Assembly (NCBI RefSeq): GCF_026745355.1 | Contig: NC_079203.1 | Location: 1,617,249-1,681,248 of the forward strand | DNA from: Beta vulgaris subsp. vulgaris | Taxonomy: Eukaryota > Streptophyta > Magnoliopsida > Caryophyllales > Amaranthaceae | Reading direction: 5' to 3' | Length of the DNA stretch: 64,000 nt | Part shown: positions 45,401-54,800 of the stretch, piece by piece | How the letters are laid out: each line of letters opens with the position of its first letter | Numbering within the stretch: position 1 is the stretch's first letter | Notes under the pieces: generated by a model | Database searches by the model: none | Told to the model about the DNA's origin: nothing | What the model saw: only the letters and a program-made list of their open reading frames with translations | Position numbers and translations under genes: made by a program

Positions 45401-46797
45401 GTTTGAGTTCCATTGGGGAGCTAAAATTCTTGAGGTATCTCAGACTTGGGATCTCCTCTGAAACTCTTCCCGAGTGCATCACAAACCTCGTGTTCTTGCG
45501 AACTTTGGACCTTCGTTGTTCTAAGGTCAGAGAGTTGCCATTAAGCTTTCATAAATTGTACCGTTTGAGGCACATGTATATTGGAGGTTCATTGATTGAT
45601 CTTCCCCCGAAGTTTGGAGAATTAACTGAACTCCAAACTTTAGATGTCTTCATAGTAGGACCAAATAACGGGTTAGATGCACTACACTCCTTCACTCATC
45701 TCACTGGGAAGCTGATTATTAGGTATCAGAAAGGTCGCGAGGAGCATGTATTACCAAAGGCCAAAACATTTTTGAAGGACAAGAAGCTTCATGAGCTCTC
45801 ATTAGAATGGTCATCTTCACATAACGCAGACGGAGTAGCTGAGGATGATGACAAGGAGGATACCATGGAGTTAGAACTGTTGCAGCCCCCTTTCACTCTC
45901 AAAAGCCTATCGATTAATGGTTGGAAGGGAGAGAAGTTTCCACAGTGGGCAAGGGATCATTTCTCTTCTTTCCTCAATGACCTTGTTTCCGTACATATAG
46001 CTAACTGCAGTCGATGCACACATCTACCGTCCTTCAGTAAGCTTGGTAGTCTTAAGCTTCTTGAGCTTTGGGGGCTTAATTCCTTGGAGTGGATTGAGAG
46101 TTGTAATGATGATAGTATGATTTCATCTGAAACAACTTATTTTCCGTCCTTAGAACATCTGACTTTGGTTAATTTGCCACAACTAAAGCGATGGTCAAGG
46201 GTGGAGGAACATGATGCTGAATGTAGTTCATGGTCTCTCCCTAGCCTTTTGAATCTCAGAGTAAGCGGCTGCGCCGAATTGATGTCAATGCCTTGTATGA
46301 CAAGCCTTCAGTCACTCGACGCAAGTAACATCCATCAGAATCTGCTACATGATCTTCTCAGCTTCCACGGATCACCAGCAATTCCAAAACTCGAGAGTCT
46401 CCGCTCTTTGAAATTATCAAACCTCTCAGAGACAGGACCCCTTTCTAAGGGCTTCGAGTGCCTAACAAAACTTACGGAACTTTCTCTCTGCTGGCTTTAT
46501 AATTTGAGAAGTTTGCCAGAGTCGATGCAGCACCTCATACATCTTCGTAAGCTTGTCCTCCGATATTTGCCAAATATAGCGAGTCTCTCTGAATCACTAG
46601 CTGGTCTCTCCGAATTAGAAAATGTTGAGATACAATATTGTCCCAGATTGAAACAAGTACCAATATACTTTTCTGATCTCAAGTTGTTAAAGCGACTCCA
46701 AATCAAGGAATGCGTGATTCTGGAGAAAAGATGTCAGCAACCTGATGGTGAAGATTGGACTCGTATTAAGCACATCTCCGATATTATTTTGGGGTGA
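24484..46797 (+). CDS. NLR-type (NB-ARC-LRR) resistance-like protein, two exons around a giant intron
   Basis: Exon 1 (24484-24769) encodes a helical N-terminus resembling that of the minus-strand NLR (GALDKEVEIRIKYGL here, GAFDKELEIKLKYGL there). It ends CAAG|GTACGC in phase 1. Exon 2 (44039-46797) follows acceptor CCCGGTATAG and restores the frame, giving 1014 residues. NB-ARC motifs by residue are: P-loop GMPGTGKT (about 170-177); kinase-2 position YLVVLEVLS (about 224), with Glu where the usual LLVLDDVW has Asp; RNBS-B-like GSIIIVISRS; GLPL position NICSGNPRV; RNBS-D-like YSLFPLDHEF; MHD position KAQVLLEEV. Leucine-rich repeats fill the C-terminal half. NLRs are intracellular pathogen sensors that switch on ADP/ATP exchange. 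The altered motifs suggest altered nucleotide handling or a helper or decoy role, which is inference. The ATG at 24484 is the first in frame. Confidence 0.83.
24901..25765. mobile_element. Stowaway-type MITE split by a hAT MITE
   Basis: The ends are CTCCATTCGTCCCAAAATAT and, reversed, CTCTCTCCGTCCCAAAATAT, with TA on both sides (24899-24900 and 25766-25767). Without the insert at 25018-25617 and one TSD copy it is about 257 bp. Confidence 0.8.
25018..25617. mobile_element. hAT MITE (TSD CTTGTTGG) nested in a Stowaway
   Basis: The ends are TAGGGATGACAA and, reversed, TAGGGATGGCAA, with exact 8-bp duplication CTTGTTGG at 25010-25017 and 25618-25625. The body is dense in TCCGACTC/GAGTCGGA motifs that pair between the two halves. 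Non-coding. Confidence 0.92.
25768..26216. other. Intron sequence, partial Stowaway end only
   Basis: A lone Stowaway-like end (CTTCATCCGTTCTAAAATAA) is at about 25829. The remainder is unassigned. Confidence 0.4.
26220..26522. mobile_element. Tourist-type MITE (TSD TTA)
   Basis: The ends are GGTGTTGTTTGGTTG and, reversed, GGTATTGTTTGGTTG, flanked by TTA (26217-26219 and 26523-26525). 303 bp, with internal repeats of CTTCCTAGGAAGT. Confidence 0.85.
26526..27169. other. Intron sequence, nothing recognised
   Basis: AT-rich, no frame or terminal repeat of note. Confidence 0.45.
27172..27472. mobile_element. Stowaway MITE with a duplicated right end
   Basis: The ends are CTCCCTCCGTTTCAG and, reversed, CTCCCGCTGTTTCAA, flanked by TA. 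A second copy of the right end (AAGTGTTCAGACTATTTTGA ...) follows at 27491-27521, again before TA. This points to an internal tandem duplication or a second partial insertion. Confidence 0.78.
27530..28850. other. Intron sequence with short direct repeat
   Basis: The unit CATTATATTAGTATGTTTAT occurs twice near 27711-27780, apart from small differences. The rest shows no recognisable gene. Small frames have no domain. Confidence 0.45.
28863..29711. mobile_element. Second long-TIR MULE (TSD TTATTGTTA)
   Basis: Inverted repeats of about 150 bp start GGATTTTTCGCCAATTAC on the left and GGATCTTTCGTCAATTGC on the right (reversed). An exact 9-bp duplication TTATTGTTA lies at 28854-28862 and 29712-29720. 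The TIRs run in to a TGACGTCA-containing segment. The 849-bp element has a CT-rich/AG-rich core without transposase. Its tips resemble those of the MULE at 4253 (GG-four A/T-TT-GCC/GTC-AA). Confidence 0.9.
29855..30183. mobile_element. Stowaway-type MITE
   Basis: The ends are GTCCTGTCTGAAAATATAG and, reversed, CTTTCTCCGTTTCAAAATAT, flanked by TA. Its left part matches 31158 onward. Confidence 0.7.
31158..31375. mobile_element. Truncated Stowaway-type MITE followed by a GGT-rich tract
   Basis: It starts TA|CTCCCTCCGTTCCAAAATAT and follows the 29855 copy to about 31375. There it is replaced by GGTGGTGG-type sequence (31378-31500). The right end is missing. Confidence 0.6.
31606..31864. mobile_element. 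Stowaway MITE, near-perfect ends
   Basis: The ends are CTTCCTCCGTTTCAAAATAG and its complement, extended by about 15 more matching bases, with TA on both sides. 259 bp. Confidence 0.88.
32003..32550 (+). pseudogene. Ty1/copia gag fragment with PBS-like site
   Basis: A tRNA-Met PBS-like TGGTATCGAGAGCC starts at 32003. The following frame (about 32086, then 32189 onward) has a proline-rich start and then gag-type residues (NYDEWEKTVRCAL, MLVSWLTNTLD, ELWLHLKHCY). This is the copia gag (UBN2-like) layout. It is frameshifted and stops at about 32550, where unrelated sequence begins. No protease, integrase or RT follows. Confidence 0.7.
32548..32676 (-). pseudogene. GRF-type zinc-finger gene fragment
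   Basis: On the minus strand from the ATG at 32676 the frame reads KCSCGVPIAKVRSWTKDNPG then RWFLAC, the pattern of a GRF zinc finger (C-x-C-G, then NPGR-F-x-C). The final Cys of the finger is not seen and the match ends at the copia fragment. In plants such domains occur in nucleic-acid proteins and in transposon-borne genes. This is a captured or truncated piece. Confidence 0.5.
32796..33160. mobile_element. MITE with TTTGGTAGGGC ends
   Basis: The ends are GGCTCCGTTTGGTAGGGC and, reversed, GGCTCTGTTTGGTAGGGC. The interior shows mirrored GTAAAAC/GTTTTCC blocks. A TSD is not clear, so the superfamily is left open. Confidence 0.65.
34138..38260 (-). pseudogene. LINE ORF2: endonuclease, reverse transcriptase, RNase H, frameshifted
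   Basis: From the ATG at 38260 comes an apurinic-type endonuclease (MSILLWNARG, LGDFNEI, SSDHNPI) in frame to about 36860. A shifted frame carries the first half of reverse transcriptase (FRPISLVNTSYK, KLDLEKAYDRLEW; 36896 to about 36395). A third frame carries the catalytic FADDILLF (about 36230), the thumb, a zinc-binding RVT domain (CPFC ... H-x-L-x-x-C, about 35085) and a C-terminal RNase H (INVDSSFF, EAETRGIQ, ASDCINAI). Such enzymes nick target DNA and prime reverse transcription there. Two visible breaks separate the three frames, so this copy is dead unless they are errors. Confidence 0.92.
38707..40561 (-). pseudogene. LINE ORF1: DUF4283 and zinc-knuckle protein, frameshifted
   Basis: The likely start is the ATG at 40561, ten bases from the element's 5' end. 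A run of 17 G (40470-40486, plus strand) shifts this frame into a Pro-rich region and then the DUF4283 domain (about 40130-39720, with FASEEEVDRILSGGPWFLNG). A T-run at about 39659-39673 shifts the frame again before the zinc knuckle CSECGKVNHHDHGC (about 39600), and another break lies near 39430. ORF1 proteins bind the element's RNA. All visible breaks but one are at homopolymers. Confidence 0.85.
40919..41185 (+). repeat. 5' LTR of the non-coding element
   Basis: 267 bp, with TATA-like GTATAAATAGG near 41030. Confidence 0.93.
42300..42720. repeat. Degenerate tandem array of CCCATAGTGGCTTTG-like units
   Basis: Units such as GCCCATAGTGGCTTTG, GACCCATAGTTGGTCATTTG and GATCCATTGTGATC alternate about twenty times with irregular spacing inside the non-coding LTR element. 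The minus strand reads as repeating Lys-Pro-Leu-Met/Trp peptides, probably incidental. Confidence 0.75.
43207..43473 (+). repeat. 3' LTR of the non-coding element
   Basis: 267 bp, nearly identical to the 5' LTR. Confidence 0.93.
43832..44000. mobile_element. Tourist MITE abutting the NLR splice acceptor
   Basis: The ends are GGGCTTGTTTTCC and, reversed, GGGCCTTTTCTCC, flanked by TAA (43829-43831 and 44001-44003). The interior has the same TTCAGTTCA pentamers as 1203-1687. Its right end is 38 bp upstream of exon 2. Confidence 0.85.
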
Positions 46798-47327
46798 AGG
46801 GCCTAAACTGGTATGAAAAAGATTCCTATATCGACTGCCTTTCCTTTTGTAAGACTAGCATTATATGCACATCATGTGTGCGAAATCATTTAAATAGTGA
46901 CAGACTATTGTATGAGTTTTTATAGAGATTTGACGTCCTTTAATTTATTATAACTCAGTTGCGACCTTTATTGTTGTATATCTTTCTTTTATTTTATTTT
47001 GGTTAAATGCTATTTCATGACTTTTTGATATTATTTAACCTAACTATATATTTTTTATTTGCATTTTAATTTATATGAATATGATTACCCATTTTGATTT
47101 TTTTTTTTATCATGAAAATATGAATAAAAATGTTTTTATATATCTATAATCCGTTTATCATAATTTTTAGCATTTTAAAAATGTATTTACTTATAAGCAA
47201 AGCTATATAAGCATGATTTTTTTAATATTAAATAAACTCATGAATAATGAAAAACAATTAATCTCAATATACTAAAGTCTTAACCACTAAATAATATGAT
47301 ACTTGATGTTATCAGTTTAAAGTGGAA
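46798..47327 (+). other. 3' UTR and downstream spacer of the first NLR gene
   Basis: AT-rich. No clear AATAAA signal can be assigned with confidence. No further frame. Confidence 0.45.
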
Positions 47328-48970
47328 CTAGTCTTTAGGCCCGGACGAGACCTCGGGGTTTCTCTGTGCTACAATTTAGCACTAGGTCTCATACTCATTT
47401 AAAAAAGTCATTTCATTCATTATATGGATTTCAAAAGTTTTCTTTGCATTTATCATCATTAATTTTGATTAATTAAGTACGCAATAATAGTATGGTAGAG
47501 TGATGGTTGCATCTCTTTCTTTCATACTTGAGGTTGTGGGTTCGAATGTTCACACTAATAATGTCTTTTTATTTTTACTTTATGATAAAGATGTGGATAG
47601 GATGACACTGAATGAGGGATGGTGACACATGACATATATACATTTTTAAGGAGGCTTATTGTCATGTGGTTTGAAGATGGATACTCCTTAGTCTTGTGAA
47701 GTAAACTTTCTCTTCTTATGATGGATGCAGCCTAGGCCCAAATTTAATACAAACTTATGATCAAATTTCGTTTATAGTATTACTGTAAATATAAGGGTAG
47801 TACTGTAGTAGTCAACACTACTCTTCAAATGGTATCATGCATACATAATTAATTTTAATGAACATGCAAATTTATTTATATTTAAGGACGCAATGGCTAT
47901 GTTTAATAACAGTAACTAATTACAAGTTACAACACATATTTGTAATTTTGTGGAAACATAGATCACTAAAAGACGGTAGATCATATGGTGAATTTATGGA
48001 AATCCTTACATAAGGTTAGGGGTTCAAGCCTAGGCTTCAGCATATCTATACAATTATTAAAAGGTGTGCAAAAGAAAGTTTATGTGCCACGTGGCACTCT
48101 CCTCAAGTTTCTAATGCAAATGTTTTATATTCATGTATACTCCTCACTTTTTAAAAAAAATGTGTAAGTGCAAGGTATTGAACACGTGACCTTTAAAATG
48201 AAAAATAAGAGCTTAACCATCAATACACTATGACTTTGTTGTTGAATGTTTCAAATAAAATATAATAAAGTCTTGTAATTATTGTAGTTAACTAAAAAGA
48301 CTTAACAAGTATATACGCCCTCCTTTTTTTTATTGCTACATTATTGTATGCATAATTATTTATGCAATGTCACTTTCAAACTTTTTAAAGTGTAATTTTT
48401 GATCCATTTAATGTAAAATAATGAAAAAAAGTGAAAAGAAAATATTTTTGGGTGGGAAAATAGAAGATTAAATATAAAAATATTACTTTATGGTGGGCCA
48501 AATACCCCAAATAAGGAAAATATAGCAATTAAAAAGAAACAATCATTTAAGAAAAATATAGAAATTAAAAAAAACGGAGGGAGTATATCTTTAACACTCT
48601 TATTACGTAACTTACAAGAAAATATTGATGTCATATTATCTTACCACAATTACTTTTAAGGTATCGTTTTCAAACTCATAGCTTTCAAAATTCTTTTTAC
48701 TTATCACGTCGTGACGTGAATTTTTCAATTTCTTAATGGACAAAAAATACGAGAAGTGGCAAAATAAATTATGAAATGAAAAATAATAAAATATTTATTT
48801 ATTGTAACTGACCCGAAATATCGTCCGGGCAAAAAAACTAGTTTATTTTTTAAATAGTGACCACTTGACTTTGTTGGTTAATAACATATGGCAAAATTCT
48901 GGTGGTAGAAGAAGGATGACACGTGTCGCATAAACATTGTTAAGCACGCCTTTTAATATATTTGTATAGA
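47328..48970 (-). mobile_element. Non-autonomous Helitron, minus strand
   Basis: The right end reads on the minus strand TCTATACAAATATATTAAAA (from 48970, before T48971), the same 5' end as at 192. The left end is A|CTAG followed by a CCCG ... CGGG hairpin (about 47340-47358), a typical Helitron 3' end. The 1.64-kb body holds tRNA-like box sequences (about 47490-47560 and 48170-48240) and a Stowaway MITE. No Rep/helicase is encoded. Confidence 0.65.
48316..48583. mobile_element. Stowaway MITE inside the Helitron
   Basis: The ends are CGCCCTCCTTTTTTTTATTG and, reversed, CTCCCTCCGTTTTTTTTAAT, flanked by TA (48314-48315 and 48584-48585). 268 bp. Confidence 0.75.
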
Positions 48971-49030
48971 TATTAATAATTGATAGATATAATTACTTGG
49001 GACATTATCCGTGCCTAAAAACTAGTTATA
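48805..49030 (+). mobile_element. Two Helitron 3'-end-like sequences
   Basis: ACCCGAAATATCGTCCGGGC then CTAG|T at about 48809-48844, and a similar GGGACATTATCCG then CTAG|T ending about 49024, look like plus-strand Helitron 3' termini. Their 5' ends are not identified. Confidence 0.4.
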
Positions 49031-49199
49031 TACCTTAAAAAACATGTTCATCATAATGAACAAAAACAAACAAAGTGTAAATGACAATATGTTAGTGAGC
49101 CCGGTATTGGTTATCAAACATGAGAACATTAAATCTCTATATATTAAAAGTGAAATCGTCCATCATTTAGTATGTGTATAACAAATGTGAAGAATAATA

Positions 49200-49835
49200 G
49201 AAAAGTTTCACTGTTTTACTCTCTTTATGTAATAAATCAGTTAGACCCATATAACTAACTCTCTACATTCTGTTATTAGCTTTTCTTTTCTGTTATGAGC
49301 TTAGCTACTATAAGTAGCTAGTTTCCTTCTTCTTTCTCCCTTAATGAGAATGATCTGATTTCTCCCAATTACTTTCTCTCTCTAGTTTTATTCATACAAT
49401 CAAGATTATCTTGATTCACGTGGTATCAGAGCATGTTTTCTTTGAAACCATGCTGATTTTCTTCTTTTTCGCTTAAAATCTCATCAAAATTGTTGATGAT
49501 CATTGATAATCTTGCTTCCTGATGAAATCTCGATTTACTTCAAATTGAAGAAATATGATGGAAACTAGATAGAATTCTGGAGAGCAGAATACTGATACAA
49601 TAAGCTCGAATAATGGAGGTAACAATGTGAGTTTTGCTTATAACGATCCTTTATTCATTTCGAATTCTGATCATACTGTTGGGAAATTAGTTGCTATCAA
49701 TCTTAATGGTAAACGACTAAAATCTAAGGATTTGAAATTCAGTCCAACTGCACCATTTCTCCATCTAGTCAAACATCCTCTTTCTCTCTCTCTCTCCTCT
49801 AACAACAACATAATTCTTTCAAACTCAATCTAATT
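49200..49835 (+). pseudogene. Copia LTR end, PBS and gag start, truncated
   Basis: TGGTATCAGAGC at 49421-49432 is a tRNA-Met PBS, preceded by LTR-like U5 sequence (49200-49420). The frame at 49627 (NDPLFISNSDHTVGKLVAI) is the typical start of a copia gag. The element ends after about 200 bp and gives way to unrelated sequence. Confidence 0.65.
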
Positions 49836-49860
49836 ATGATGAACAACAATTGCTAAAAAT

Positions 49861-50501
49861 TAGAGATGCTCAACAGTGCGGCCCAATCCAGCCCATCTGT
49901 TGGGCCATGTGGGCCAGGCATGCGAAAAGCCTAATCCAGCCTAGCTCGAACCGTGAAATTGGTGGGTGGGTGTGGGCCAGATTTCTTGAGCCCAGTCCAC
50001 TAAAGCCCGCTACTAAAACCGCCCAGCCCTGACCACGAAATTGGTTCAACTCGACCAATGAACCGGACTAGCCTAGCCCAAGTAAATATTCGACCAAATT
50101 GTGTATATTTTAATCAAGTTGTATATATTTTGATCAAATTGCACACTTATATAAATCAATCAAATTCAAAAATAATGAAATTATTCATTCATATTAATAA
50201 TTGTATATATTTTAATTCATTGTAAAGGTTTTATGTAACAATAATGAATAATTTCAATGATTAAATAATTCTGAAAAAAAATTCTCATGTCGGTCCGCTA
50301 ACCCGTCCAACACACTAAGCCCACGAACCGCTTCTCGAACCGTGAAAATCGGTAACAGACTGATGTGGTCCAAGATTTTCAACCCGCGGACCAGGCCGCC
50401 CAAACTGTGAATTTCACGCCGGTCCTGGGCCGTGAAATCCCAGTCCAGTCCGCTACGACCCGTGGTTCGGCCCACCCAGCCTGCACCAATGGCCATCACT
50501 A
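49861..50501. mobile_element. hAT MITE (TSD CTAAAAAT)
   Basis: The ends are TAGAGATGCTC and, reversed, TAGTGATGGCC, with exact 8-bp duplication CTAAAAAT at 49853-49860 and 50502-50509. The interior pairs GGCCCA/TGGGCC-rich arms around an AT-rich core. The truncated copy at 20735-21215 belongs to the same family in opposite orientation. Confidence 0.88.
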
Positions 50502-50509
50502 CTAAAAAT

Positions 50510-51846
50510 ACTAACAAAGAAGACAACAAAGTTGAAAACTAAAAGGAGACCAAACAATGAGATATTTTGGTTCTTGTTTGCAGAGACAACAATTGCGAAC
50601 TAAGAAGTTTTCAATTTTTTTTGGAAAATTGAACTTGAGAGGACCTTAGAAGATGGTTACAAATTTATTGTAATGAATTTTTGATTTGATAACGAAATGA
50701 CAGTAAAAAAAGGTGAAGATTAAAGGTTAAAATTAAAAGATAATCAATTGATGAAGAGAGAAAATCCTAATTTTTGGGTAAAATTGATAGAGGGAGGGAA
50801 GAACTTAGTTTAAGAAGGAGATGGAGGTAATTTATTATTTATATGCTAATGAAAGTGAAATTTTAAACCAAAAATTAACAAACCGTTGATTAAGAATGAC
50901 AAAATCTGATTTTATTTTTATATGAAATGATAAAATTTAGAAATCTTATTTTTTTCTCAAACAAATGATTTGGAATTAAATATCAAAAAATTGAAATGAA
51001 TTACCTAAAATGATGTGTTTGAAATGAATTCGTTCAATCCAAATACTACCTAACATTATTACATACTCGTATGACTACATGTGCACCACTCGAAGTATAA
51101 TTTACCAAAGGTGGTCTTGGTCTTTCTTTATTTCTTATTATAAGTTGACTCAATTTAAAAAGAAGACTGACCCATTGCACCATTTGTTTAATCATTTTCT
51201 ATAATTTAAAGGCTACTATCACAGCATACAAATATCAAACATTGATAATGTCATGATCTGTATAAGTAAATTAAAGACAAAAGATGAATGTAGAATAAGT
51301 GAATAACCAAGTATTCAATTCATTTATAATTGGTAGTAAGATTTTATACAACAAGAAGAAAACTGCAATGATACTAATAACAAGAAAACTGTATCATTCT
51401 TTGTGTGCAGAAAAAAGTTTGTAATCTAATTGATTTATGTTTACAAGAATACAACACTAAAGAAATTGTATGGTACGTCGAGATTGCTAGCGCCTAGCAA
51501 AACGACCAGGGAAAAGCTTATGATTTGCTGTAACTTTGATCATCCTTAATACACACAGACTACTCATGCATCTAGATGAAGCTCATCCATTTTCTCATAA
51601 CAGAATTGTGGTTGTATCATCTGCATAAGATTAGGATGATAATGATCTTAATGTAGCTTTAAAACCCGCTGTTTGCCGGGGGATCAAGGCTTCTGGGACA
51701 CAGAATTAGGAACTTCGCTGCCAAAATTTTACCAAGTAACAGACAGATAAGATATGGGAGGTTACATCATAGTATAACTGCAGTACTGCAGCTTTAGAAT
51801 CATAATAAAACAACAATAAAAGGAAGTTGTGAAAGATTTAAAGAAG
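50510..51846. other. Spacer and likely 3' region of the second NLR gene
   Basis: No further coding frame. The part from about 51500 to 51846 is probably the 3' UTR of the minus-strand gene. Some boundaries may be spliced (GTATAGC follows the stop region) but this is not resolved. Confidence 0.4.
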
Positions 51847-54800
51847 CTATACCGGTTTAGGCAATTCACCAAGATCGATGTCAGAGATGTGTTCAATAAG
51901 ATAGCAATCTTCGCCATCAGGCTGATTACATCTTCTCTGTAGCTTGGTGCATCCTCTAATCTCCAGTTGATTTAAAGACTTGAGGTTGGGGAAGAACTCC
52001 GGAATTTTTCCCACTTTTGGACAACATTGAATGACAAGCCGATTAAGCTGGGTGAGTTGCTCAATTGACTTTGGGAGGACACTTAAATTGTAAAGCCAAC
52101 AGAGAGAAAGCTCTTTAAGTGTTCTTACATAACTCAGGCCGCGTGGCAGAGGTTCGGGCTTAGAGATGTTTGTCAGTGTGAAAGACAGAAGACTCTTGAG
52201 GCCTTGCCAAGCAGCTCTTTCACTGTCATCACCACTTCCATCAGCGTCCTCTATTTTACCCCCCCAACTTAAATTTTCACAGCTCTCAACTTTCAGTTCT
52301 TCGAGGACATTGAGATTGTGCAATGCACCCAGTATATTTTTCAAACTGGGGCAAGCTTGAATTTTAAGTCGTTTGAGAGAGTTAGGAGATTCAACCAGCA
52401 AACTGGTTAATTCTTTACACTCTCTTATAGTTAGAACCTGTAAGCAAGATATAGTGATTGAGAGAGAGACTAGTTTATGAACAGAGTTGATATGTAGCTC
52501 TCTGAGTGTAGGAGATGCGGATGAATCTGACGATGATTCTGCCGATTCATGGGCATTCAAGAGATGTTTAAGCAGCTTCTCGTGAATGTTAACTGCCTCA
52601 AGTGTCTCAAGGCTTGGGACTAGAGGCATCGACATCAGCTTTGGGCAGCCACTTACTTTGAGTTCAAATAGGCACTTCAAAATCTGCTGTGGTACATATC
52701 TGTGTTTCTCATGCTTTTCTTGTCGCCGTTTAACATCACGCTTTTGCATATTTGACCACCCTTTTAGTTTTGGCAAATTAACCAACATAAGATACTTCAA
52801 GGACGGAAAGTATGCAGTTTTTGAAGCAGAAACATTGCCATCATCAACACAAATCTCTATCCACTTCAAGGCCGTGAGTCCCCAAAGTTGAAGGGACCTA
52901 AGTGCACGAAGTGAATTGAATGATGGAAGATGTTGGCAATTATGACAGTCTGCTATATTTAAGGACACGAGATTCTTGAGTAAGATTGCGAACCGATCCA
53001 TCGCCCATTTTGGAAAGTTCACTCCCTTCCAACCCTTAACAACAAAGCTTTTGAGAGTCGAAGGAGGTCGCAAGAATTCAAACTCCATGGCATCTCTCTT
53101 CTGATGAACATCTTCGATTGATTTTTCTTTCCGAGAAGACCAAGATAATGACAAGTCTTCTAAGTTATTGGTTGCTAAGAATTTTGCATTTACCAGTTCA
53201 GTGTGCTTCTCACGACCTTCTTGGTAACGGATCTTCAGCTTCCCAACAAGAAATTTCAGTTCAGCCAGTGCGTCTAGCCCATTATTCTCTCCTACTATGA
53301 ATTCGTCTAAGTTTTGTAGGCTCGCTAATTCCTCAAACGAAGGTGGCAGATCAATGAGTCGACAACCAGTATACAAATAGCCCAAGTGCCGCAATTCACA
53401 GAAATTTTCTGGTAGTTTCTTAATGGCTGTGTGACGAAGATCTAAAGTTTGCAAGTTTTTCAGGTTTAGAATGCACTTGGGAAAAGATTCAAGGGAGATA
53501 CCAAGTCTGAGGTATACCAACTGTTTCAATTCCCCTATGAAATCTGGTGAGCTTTTAAAATGTACCATTACCAAATCTAAAGCACGTAAAGCTTTCAATT
53601 TTGCAAAGATTTCATCAATGTTGCCAATACTAACCGACTCACATGATTCTTTAGGGAGAAAAGAGAGAGAATTCAATTGTTCGGCACACTGAAGCCAGGA
53701 TGGAACTTCCCAAGTAGAGTCGACAATGAAGCTCGCATGTCGAATGATGTCAGCCTCAACAGCCTTTGTAGGCTTATCCAGTAAACAATACCCATCTCTT
53801 GATAGATACTTCACCACCTCATGCATTAATATATGTGCCTTATAGTAGACTCTGTCACCAGTTTTATCTGTTTCCCTATCTTCAAAGAAATATCCCATCA
53901 CAACAAGTTTCTCAAATTCTTTCTCAAACTCTTCTGTTGTGTTCACACCATGGGACCCTAAGTGATCCCAAAGCGGCTGCAAATCAGCCTTACTAAATTT
54001 ATAGCCAAGTGGGAACAAAGATGTGTGAGTCAATAATTTATCTCGGTTGACTTTTTGTATTTCGTCTACTACTAACTGAATAGATTCTACAGGATTCTCT
54101 ATGCTTGCGAGCATAGCATTGACATACTGCCATGTCTCCAGATTAGTAAATTCAGAAGAAAGAATGGAAGCTACGATTGTTACTACGTGTAGATTATTGG
54201 CACACTTGTTAAAAATTTCAGTACTAATGTCTATTAGACGCGGATTTCTATCCTCTTCTGCTATCTTTTTGAATGCTATGTTCTTAAACAAAGCCATGGA
54301 CTCATTTTGGGAAAGTGATTCTAACAGGTAGGGTGCACCTTTAGCCATTGGCAATCGACGAAAGGCACGATGCTTTAATGATGTCGATCTCGAGGTGATT
54401 AATATCTTGCTACCAGATTTACAATTAGCAGAGGCATCCAGCAAATTGCTTAACATATCGAACCACTCCCCACCATTCCCTTTTTCTTTTTTGGTTTTGG
54501 TTTTTGTTTTTTTGCTTTCTTGTTTCTTGGAACTGACAACAGACAGGTTTTCTAACACAATCAAGTATTGTTTGCCATCTAAAAATGTTTTTAATAAGTC
54601 TTGATGTGTAAGATGTGTGTACGTAGTAAGAGTTAAATCAATTTTAAAATTTTCAACAACTTTAAACAGTAATTCTACACTATTAGAAAGTCCAGAAATG
54701 TCTAGCCAAAGTTTCAGTTCAAAATGGTCTTGGACTCTACGATCGTTAAAGACAAAGCGTGTAAGACATGTTTTCCCGGCGCCGGCCATTCCAAGAATAG

